This document shows, one piece after another, positions 20,977 through 25,707 of a DNA stretch of 25,707 nucleotides. The position numbers and the translations under genes are program-made. The notes below the pieces were generated by a model, which ran no database searches, was not told the origin of the DNA, and saw only the letters and a list, made by a program, of their open reading frames with translations. Position 1 is the stretch's first letter. Each line of letters starts with the position of its first letter. Source of the DNA: an uncultured Oscillospiraceae bacterium (GTDB lineage: Bacteria; Bacillota_A; Clostridia; Oscillospirales; Oscillospiraceae). The stretch covers positions 1-25,707 of the forward strand of contig CAAEDK010000010.1 in assembly GCA_900754605.1 (NCBI GenBank), written 5' to 3'.

Positions 20977-21510
20977 GTGGGGTGCGGGAATTGCTGTGTG
21001 TTTGGCCGCTACGAGGGCCTGTACTATATTGACAATGATGATTTCCATGTATTCCGCAGGGCAGACGCCGCGTCGGACGACTGCCCGGAGCCCCGCCTGA
21101 TGCGGGATCTGGACTATGAAGAATTGACGGATGGCACTTGGCTCTATGATGACCTTGCCACGGAACTGGAAGAGGAGGACATTCTGGAGTGCTTTACGGC
21201 GAACTTTCTGCAGATGTTCCCCAGTTTCAAGCGAGTCCGCCCGGAGCGGTGGATCTCCCGCAGCCAGCGGGCCATCTTGGAGAGCCCACTTTTCTATATC
21301 TGCCTTGAGGACAACGAGTGGTCGCTGGCGGTGGAACTCATCCAGAAAGAGCCGCCATGGTGTCAAAGTTACGCTGGCCTTCAATCCCGTCACTATCAAG
21401 CCTATCTAAAGGGGATTGAAAAATGCCTGCTGGATCGGCTACCAAGCATCGGAACCTACAAAAGCGCATGGACCTCCGGGAGGCTCACAAGGGCGGAACG
21501 AAGCGCCTGA
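20977..21510 (+). CDS. Unknown protein with N-terminal cysteine cluster
   Basis: The start is GTG, only 2 bp after the preceding stop, with GGAGGG upstream. The protein begins MGCGNCCVFGRYEGLYYIDN, a short Cys cluster that could bind metal, then an acidic region and a helical C-terminal half. The last 28 residues overlap a possible longer start of the next gene in another frame, so the true C-terminus may be slightly altered. Family not recognised. Confidence 0.7.
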   Translation: MGCGNCCVFGRYEGLYYIDNDDFHVFRRADAASDDCPEPRLMRDLDYEELTDGTWLYDDLATELEEEDILECFTANFLQMFPSFKRVRPERWISRSQRAILESPLFYICLEDNEWSLAVELIQKEPPWCQSYAGLQSRHYQAYLKGIEKCLLDRLPSIGTYKSAWTSGRLTRAERSA

Positions 21511-21545
21511 CCTTTAATCCAAATCGTGCTATGGAGGAAGCTGAA

Positions 21546-21803
21546 ATGCCAGAAACCAATGCAATACAGGCTGCATATGAGCGGTTCAAACTCGAATGGA
21601 TGCTTGCCCACGGGTACACACTCAAAGATCTCATAGACGAACTGGAACAACTCCGAAAAGAGTCGCCGGAGCTGAGTCTGGAGTCCATCTTCCATGACTG
21701 GGAGTTTGAGTATGGATTTAACACGGAGATATGGCCCTGCTTTGAGGAATTCCTTGACTGCGAATATAGGGAAATGGAGGACCGTGACGATGGACAGCAG
21801 TAA
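21546..21803 (+). CDS. Small helical acidic protein (85 aa)
   Basis: The ATG at 21546 has GGAGG 8 bp upstream and begins MPETNAIQAAYERFKLEWML. The protein is helical and acidic (LIDELEQLRKESPELSLESI). The same frame stays open back to 21423 with plausible basic sequence (MDLREAHKGGTKRLTF), so a longer form is possible, but it has no ribosome site and overlaps the preceding gene by about 90 bp. Function unknown. Confidence 0.65.
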   Translation: MPETNAIQAAYERFKLEWMLAHGYTLKDLIDELEQLRKESPELSLESIFHDWEFEYGFNTEIWPCFEEFLDCEYREMEDRDDGQQ

Positions 21804-22287
21804 CCCCGGCCCCCTGCTCGGGCGTTTCAAAGCGGAAAATGCAGAAAACATCCTCAAGGCATACCGCATTGTCATGGATGTGAAAGAGACTGGGAAATCA
21901 TATATTCTGCAACTCGTTGAATTTGAAAGCCGGTACAGCGCGAGTCATATTTCCCATCTGTTTTCGAAGTCTAAACGGGTTGTCCTCCGCAAAGCAAAGG
22001 GCGGCCATGCCATCCGAAAATGGGGAGATGGCACATTCACCTTCTACCCGTTTCAAGCGGGGATCCCATTTTATTTTGAAAAATTGAGTACAGATGCACA
22101 AGGCGAAGCCACTCCTGAGCATGGAGGAGTTGATAACCGTGATGTCTGTGAGTCCCGTGCCTGTGCCTATAACCGAGATGGAATCTGCAGGTTCTCACTT
22201 GTCCATGACCGTCCGCCCAATATCACTGAGGCGGATGACTGCGCCGAATTTGTGTCCCGGCCATATCAGCCCGAAAAAATGCGATAA
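21790..22287 (+). CDS. Unknown protein with C-terminal cysteine motif
   Basis: The 165-residue product starts at an ATG overlapping the previous gene by 14 bp, with GGAGG about 9 bp upstream. A basic, beta-rich body (KRVVLRKAKGGHAIRKWGDG) is followed by a small cysteine site near the C-terminus (CESRAC, C, and a final DDC). It might bind RNA or DNA from its charge, but this is a guess. It is the last gene of the R2 operon and is followed by a clear terminator. Confidence 0.7.
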   Translation: MDSSNPGPLLGRFKAENAENILKAYRIVMDVKETGKSYILQLVEFESRYSASHISHLFSKSKRVVLRKAKGGHAIRKWGDGTFTFYPFQAGIPFYFEKLSTDAQGEATPEHGGVDNRDVCESRACAYNRDGICRFSLVHDRPPNITEADDCAEFVSRPYQPEKMR

Positions 22288-22344
22288 GTCGCTGACTACC
22301 TGGAAGATGGGAGTTAAGGAAGTCTCCCCCCTAAGATACACACT

Positions 22345-22370
22345 AAAAAGCCACCCCTGGGGTGGCTTTT
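22345..22370 (+). terminator. Terminator of the R2 operon
   Basis: A perfect stem AAAAGCCACCCC/GGGGTGGCTTTT followed by CTTTC lies 58 bp after the last gene. It would work in both directions. Confidence 0.85.
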
Positions 22371-22672
22371 CTTTCGATTCTTTAGAAAGTTAATATACTC
22401 TTTTATAACCTGAAAATATGCTTTAACTGTATTCTCTGCCTTCCCCTACCCCACAGGCATTAACGGTAATATTTCAATTTTATTTCCCATTCCTTGGAGT
22501 CCATACATTAGGATGTTGAGAACCAACGCATCAATTATGTCGCATCTGCTATACCTATTTCACGGATAGCAGGCTGATTATTCAACCCAAGTTGCCTTAT
22601 GGCGCATGAAATCCCCAGGCCGGATAGATGGAGGGGACACACCATATACCCGGCCCGGGGCTACGGGGATGT
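22371..22672. other. 302-bp spacer with a broken protein-like remnant
   Basis: No intact gene is seen. On the minus strand, one frame reads GLNNQPAIREIGIADAT and stops, and the adjacent frame continues DIIDALVLNILMYGLQGMGN to a stop near 22455. The switch looks like a frameshift in a decayed gene, or coincidence in a conserved noncoding segment. It is downstream of the HTH/sigma pair, where Tn916-type elements usually have excisionase and integrase; neither is recognisable. Confidence 0.35.
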
Positions 22673-22921
22673 TTACTCAGGTTTAAACCGTTCCATGATG
22701 CGGGCAATTAGTTTGTTTTGGATGCGCTGCTTTAGTTCTACATCCACACCACAGTAGGACTGGCCATATTCATCGTAAAAGATGCGGGTGGCTTTGTGTG
22801 ATATGTAGCCGTCAAAGTGCCGCAGCACCTCATCCATTGCCTCCGGGTCACCTCTGGTCGCAGCGCAAATGGTTTCATAGGGCAGGAGTTTTTCTTCTGG
22901 GATACTGCTTTTTCTTTTCAT
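22673..22921 (-). CDS. Tn916 Orf8-like helix-turn-helix protein
   Basis: The 82-residue protein (LLPYETICAATRGDPEAMDE, LRHFDGYISHKATRI, then LKQRIQNKLIARIMERFKP) matches the small HTH protein that follows the sigma-like gene in Tn916-type and related conjugative transposons. Its ATG is 1 bp after the sigma-like gene's stop with GGTGGAG upstream. It is presumed to regulate element genes; its exact function is not established. Confidence 0.8.
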   Translation of the reverse strand: MKRKSSIPEEKLLPYETICAATRGDPEAMDEVLRHFDGYISHKATRIFYDEYGQSYCGVDVELKQRIQNKLIARIMERFKPE

Positions 22922-22922
22922 C

Positions 22923-23339
22923 TTACTCCACCATCCGTTTCTTCAACTCATCGAATAGGATCTTTCGGTCCTTCTGTATCTTGGATCTGGAAAGCCCTAG
23001 GAGCGAAGCGATCTCCCGGTCTCTGAGCTGAAGGGAGTAGTACAGCAGCAGGATGCTGTATCCCTCATCGCCGAGTGCGAGGAGGATCTCCGCCAGCCGG
23101 TCGTTTCTAATCGGAATCCGATGCCCGTAGACATGGAAGATATACTGCTCTGCCGGATCGCTATCAAAGGTGCAGAGACTGGTCAGCACAGCTTCTGGCA
23201 AATCTGAAAACGAGGACTCCCACCCCATCTTCTTCATCAGTTTTCGGAGATAATCACACCGCTCTCCGTCGATGACCTTCATGCAGAATATCTCAAATTG
23301 GTAACGGACTCTTTTCTGAGTGGCCTGTGTGGTCTCCAT
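22923..23339 (-). CDS. Tn916 Orf7-like sigma factor-like protein
   Basis: The 138-residue product has a C-terminal helix-turn-helix of sigma region 4 type (LQLRDREIASLLGLSRSKIQ, KDRKILFDELKKRM), and an N-terminal region without clear region 2. This is typical of sigma-like regulators carried by Tn916/Tn1549-type elements. The start at 23339 has GGAGGTGATTTG before it; the longer frame to 23540 covers an attenuator and is rejected. Read-through of that attenuator probably controls the pair. Confidence 0.8.
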   Translation of the reverse strand: METTQATQKRVRYQFEIFCMKVIDGERCDYLRKLMKKMGWESSFSDLPEAVLTSLCTFDSDPAEQYIFHVYGHRIPIRNDRLAEILLALGDEGYSILLLYYSLQLRDREIASLLGLSRSKIQKDRKILFDELKKRMVE

Positions 23340-23431
23340 CAAATCACCTCCTCCCCTACCCGCGGAGGCGGTTTCTTCGTCCCCTTTCGCTCCTTTCCCC
23401 GAAAGTGGGCGCCGATTTTGCCACACAATAT

Positions 23432-23464
23432 AAAAACTGCCAAGCAAAAAATGCTTGACAGTTT
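23432..23464 (-). terminator. Attenuator before the sigma-like gene
   Basis: Read leftward, AAACTGTCAAGCA pairs with TGCTTGGCAGTTT and is followed by a short U-run (TTTTTATATTG). It lies about 95 bp before the sigma-like gene's start, in its leader. No convincing promoter could be placed upstream. It is unrelated in sequence to the five modules. Confidence 0.7.
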
Positions 23465-23716
23465 GGTGTCGATTATTTGGAACCATGGGTTCATGTCCAA
23501 CGCAGACAAAGTGCCCACCGGCCAGATCAATCTTTTTCAAATGTCCCGGCCGATATAATATGTCGGGGCAGACTGCTACTCCACCAGCATAGCCAACCTC
23601 ATTCTCTCTCCACCTTTTCCCCTACTATGAACCATTAGAACTTATTTCTCACTACCAGTAGAGCATTTTATCCGATTCATGCACAACATAGAATGTGATT
23701 CGGAGGTGAACCACCG

Positions 23717-24082
23717 GTGGTAATAAATGATGAATTTAAAGGTTGCAGTACCCAAATGCGGGCGGAGCGTGAACGGCTTGGTTATTCCAGAGAGCAAATT
23801 GCCGAGCGCGCCCATATCTCTCCACGGTACTTGGCTGCAATCGAGCTCGGTGAGAAAATCCCTAAGGCCGATGTAATGGTGCGGATTATCCGCGCTATGG
23901 GGGCATCTGCCGATGCTATCTTCTATGGGCCGCAACAGGAAGTGGAAAATGAGAGCAAGCATCTGGCACAGATAATCCTGCAGTGTACACCAAAGGAGCG
24001 GATGCTCATTGCTGCTATTGTGGATACCATACTTGATGTACGTCAGCGAGAGTGCGGATTGGGCGAAACAGAAGAACTCTAA
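23717..24082 (+). CDS. XRE-family transcriptional regulator
   Basis: The 121-residue protein has a Cro/CI-type helix-turn-helix at residues 11-65 (MRAERERLGYSREQIAERAH, then SPRYLAAIELGEKIPKADVM). The C-terminal part is helical and may dimerise. The GTG start has GGAGGTG 8 bp upstream. It is divergent from the sigma/HTH pair, a position typical of a repressor that controls a mobile element's regulatory or excision genes. Its target is not visible. Confidence 0.85.
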   Translation: MVINDEFKGCSTQMRAERERLGYSREQIAERAHISPRYLAAIELGEKIPKADVMVRIIRAMGASADAIFYGPQQEVENESKHLAQIILQCTPKERMLIAAIVDTILDVRQRECGLGETEEL

Positions 24083-24085
24083 GGA

Positions 24086-24125
24086 AAAAGGGCATTGCTT
24101 CATTCTGATGAGCAATGCCCCTTTC
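24086..24125. terminator. Terminator after the XRE gene
   Basis: Arms AAAGGGCATTGCT and AGCAATGCCCCTTT form a stem of about 13 pairs. An A-run on the left and a T-run on the right make it bidirectional. It starts 4 bp after the gene's stop. The next 200 bp (24127-24328) hold no recognisable gene. Confidence 0.8.
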
Positions 24126-24328
24126 TACGGATTGATCCGCTTATCCTATGCGCAGGCCCATCATCAGTATTTCTTAATAAGTGGATCCTTCTATTTGGCA
24201 AGGGACTCTTCCTTGTTATTTTATGCCTGCGATTTTATATCCGCTTCTTAATAAAAGTACCACCGCTTAATCTCAGACAGGATGGTAGAGTAATGGGTCT
24301 ATTACTTTTTACTGTGTTTCTACGCGCT

Positions 24329-24352
24329 AGTTAGCGTCTGCTAACTTTTTTA
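24329..24352 (+). terminator. Short hairpin with U-run upstream of the AraC gene
   Basis: AGTTAGC-GTCT-GCTAACT is followed by TTTTT. It can act as a terminator for the XRE side. Its GTTAGC/GCTAAC half-sites recur in the dyad after the AraC gene, so it may also be an operator. Confidence 0.65.
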
Positions 24353-24447
24353 GTATAACATAATTCTGGCAGTACGTCAATACTATGCCGATATCACCAA
24401 TTCAGATTTGAGCAAAATATACAACAACATCGTGGTGTGAAGTTCTC

Positions 24448-24476
24448 TTGACCATCAAGAAAAAATCAAGTATTAT
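24448..24476 (+). promoter_or_regulatory. Promoter of the AraC-family gene
   Basis: -35 TTGACC (24448-24453) and -10 TATTAT (24471-24476) are 17 bp apart and 45 bp before the ATG. The spacer contains ATCAAG twice (ATCAAG at 24454 and TCAAG at 24466), possibly a binding repeat. Confidence 0.7.
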
Positions 24477-24521
24477 TAGATTAGCAGGCACTAACTATGG
24501 TGGGTTAGAAAGGGGTGGCTT

Positions 24522-25499
24522 ATGCCACATAGTAATCTATATCTTGCTAAACTTTATAATGACTTAATAACCAATACCCCTCAGACAATCACTATGGACA
24601 TTCCTTCAGAGGTTGGACAAGGCCGGGTTTCTCAAACAAAAATCAAACATGGTGTCATTCTTTCAGACTGGCAGATGAATTATCGCTCTGATATGAATGT
24701 GCAGGGACCTGTTAGCAAGGAATATATGCAGATCATATTCTGCCTGAACGATGGAATTTCCTGGGGTATTTTGAATGGGCATCGCTCTATGGCCATTCAG
24801 AAAAACGAGTCTTGTATTTATGCCGGACATGATGGTACAGAATATATTTGTTACAAAAAGGACAGCAACTTCTCATTCAAAAGCATTAAAATTCCTACGC
24901 CCTACTTTTCACAACTCCTTGCCGATTACTTTGACGGGCAGGAAATTGCGGCTTACGAAAAGAAACTCCTAAATGGCATTGCCAAAGTTTCTGTCACCCC
25001 TGTTATGGAGCAGGTCCTATCGGAAATAAGCAAATTTTCTCAATATCGCGGAGGGTTGGGCTACCTCTATTTGGATGGCAAGTTGTTGGAGCTGCTGTCT
25101 ATCTATCTGGGGGAAGTTCTGGAATTGGATATTCTGATGGGTAAAAATATTTCCATGTCCCGGACAGAGCGGACCGCCATCATGGAGGCGAAGCGGATCA
25201 TCGACAGCCAGCTTGCCTTCGCCCCCTCTTGTGAAGAACTGTCTCAACAGGTACATCTGAGCCTTACCAAACTGACGCGTGGATTTTCCTCTTTTTACGG
25301 TATGCCGATCCATCAATATATCATTGAACAACGCCTGATACAGGCGGCTCAACTGCTGCTGGACGGAGATCGGAATGTGGGTGAGGTCGCCACGATTGTC
25401 GGTTATGGAAAGCCAAGCAATTTTGCGGCCGCCTTTAAGAAGAAATACGGTGTTGCCCCCAAAAATTACAGGGCATCCCGTTTCAGCAATTCAAAATAG
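24522..25499 (+). CDS. AraC-family transcriptional regulator
   Basis: The 325-residue protein has a C-terminal AraC-type double helix-turn-helix (about 225-320): LSQQVHLSLTKLTRGFSSFY followed by the conserved second helix VGEVATIVGYGKPSNFAAAF and KKKYGVAPKNYR. The N-terminal 200 residues form the effector-sensing domain. GAAAGGGG lies upstream of the ATG. Such regulators in clostridial elements often stand next to siderophore or multidrug ABC transporter genes; any such target would lie beyond the right edge. It has a less GC-rich first half than most of the window, so it may be a separate acquisition. Confidence 0.88.
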   Translation: MPHSNLYLAKLYNDLITNTPQTITMDIPSEVGQGRVSQTKIKHGVILSDWQMNYRSDMNVQGPVSKEYMQIIFCLNDGISWGILNGHRSMAIQKNESCIYAGHDGTEYICYKKDSNFSFKSIKIPTPYFSQLLADYFDGQEIAAYEKKLLNGIAKVSVTPVMEQVLSEISKFSQYRGGLGYLYLDGKLLELLSIYLGEVLELDILMGKNISMSRTERTAIMEAKRIIDSQLAFAPSCEELSQQVHLSLTKLTRGFSSFYGMPIHQYIIEQRLIQAAQLLLDGDRNVGEVATIVGYGKPSNFAAAFKKKYGVAPKNYRASRFSNSK

Positions 25500-25565
25500 T
25501 GACATTCAACTGCTTTTGGGTAAAAACGGGTAGGTTTTGGGTCGAATTAGAAAAGCATAACTGAT

Positions 25566-25611
25566 ACAATATGCGTTGAGGTTAGTAATTGCTAACCTCA
25601 ACGCATATTGT
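25566..25611 (+). promoter_or_regulatory. 20-bp perfect inverted repeat after the AraC gene
   Basis: Two perfect 20-base arms (25566-25585, 25592-25611) surround TAATTG. A U-rich stretch TTGTTGTAT follows, so it may be a terminator. Its core GAGGTTAG...CTAACCTC resembles the dyads of DtxR-type iron repressors, though with a longer centre, and a weak -10-like TGATACAAT lies at its left edge. The rest of the window to 25707 shows no gene. Confidence 0.6.
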
Positions 25612-25707
25612 TGTATAGAGACCTGCTAACAAAAGTCAAGTAGAAATTTCAGGTTTTGGGAGCAGCGAAAAAGGCAACACAAAATCAAGCCGCTGAGCAA
25701 CTCAAAA

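Noticed and set aside
23340..23540. N-terminal extension of the sigma-like gene
   Set aside because: It covers the attenuator hairpin and a strong ribosome site; METTQ at 23339 is the better start.

Overview
The window looks like an accessory segment of a large mobile element (integrative conjugative element, plasmid or similar) from a Clostridia-type Firmicute, probably a gut Oscillospiraceae or relative. The grounds are strong AGGAGG-type ribosome binding sites on most genes, mid-range base composition, long runs of small overlapping genes of unknown function, many zinc-ribbon proteins, and a Tn916 Orf7/Orf8-like regulator pair. No relaxase, T4SS, integrase, replication gene, rRNA, tRNA or CRISPR array is visible, so the element type and host are inferred.

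Layout. 1-2651 is a leftward operon (zinc-ribbon membrane protein, proline-rich protein, YkgJ-like Cys-cluster protein, small proteins). 3152-5913 is a divergent rightward operon ending in a triple zinc-ribbon repeat protein. 6168-8210 is a DinG/Rad3-like helicase with its own promoter. 8296-12993 is a leftward operon (ADP-ribosyltransferase-like/HD fusion, zinc protein, DUF4406-like protein, N6-methylase-like protein, two small proteins). 13234-18010 is a leftward operon of about a dozen small genes, including a disrupted NADAR gene. 18451-19977 is a Fic protein plus a small gene. 20360-22287 is a rightward operon led by an HD-domain protein. 22673-23339 is the Tn916-like HTH/sigma pair, 23717-24082 an XRE regulator and 24522-25499 an AraC regulator.

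The most striking feature is a regulatory module of about 120 bp present five times: L1 2724-2844(-), L2 13130-13250(-), L3 18276-18396(-), R1 2880-2995(+), R2 20063-20188(+). Each has a TTGCNN-17 bp-TATAAT-like promoter, a predicted start A, a conserved AGTATC(C)G box 9-10 bp after the -10, a hairpin that keeps pairing while its sequence changes, a second box (AGTA..CCGTGTTTCA-like), and then an intrinsic terminator. A second terminator follows before the first gene; in four copies it ends in a shared TTTTTATATAG tract and in L1 that tract follows the first terminator. One module heads every large accessory operon. The simplest reading is an element-wide RNA-based regulon in which all operons are terminated early unless a factor or the leader RNA itself lets polymerase through.

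A second theme is NAD/nucleotide chemistry: ART-like/HD fusion, NADAR, DUF4406, Fic and a separate HD protein, which could serve defence or counter-defence. Several genes show apparent one-base deletions in short homopolymers, so real decay and uncorrected sequencing error must be told apart.
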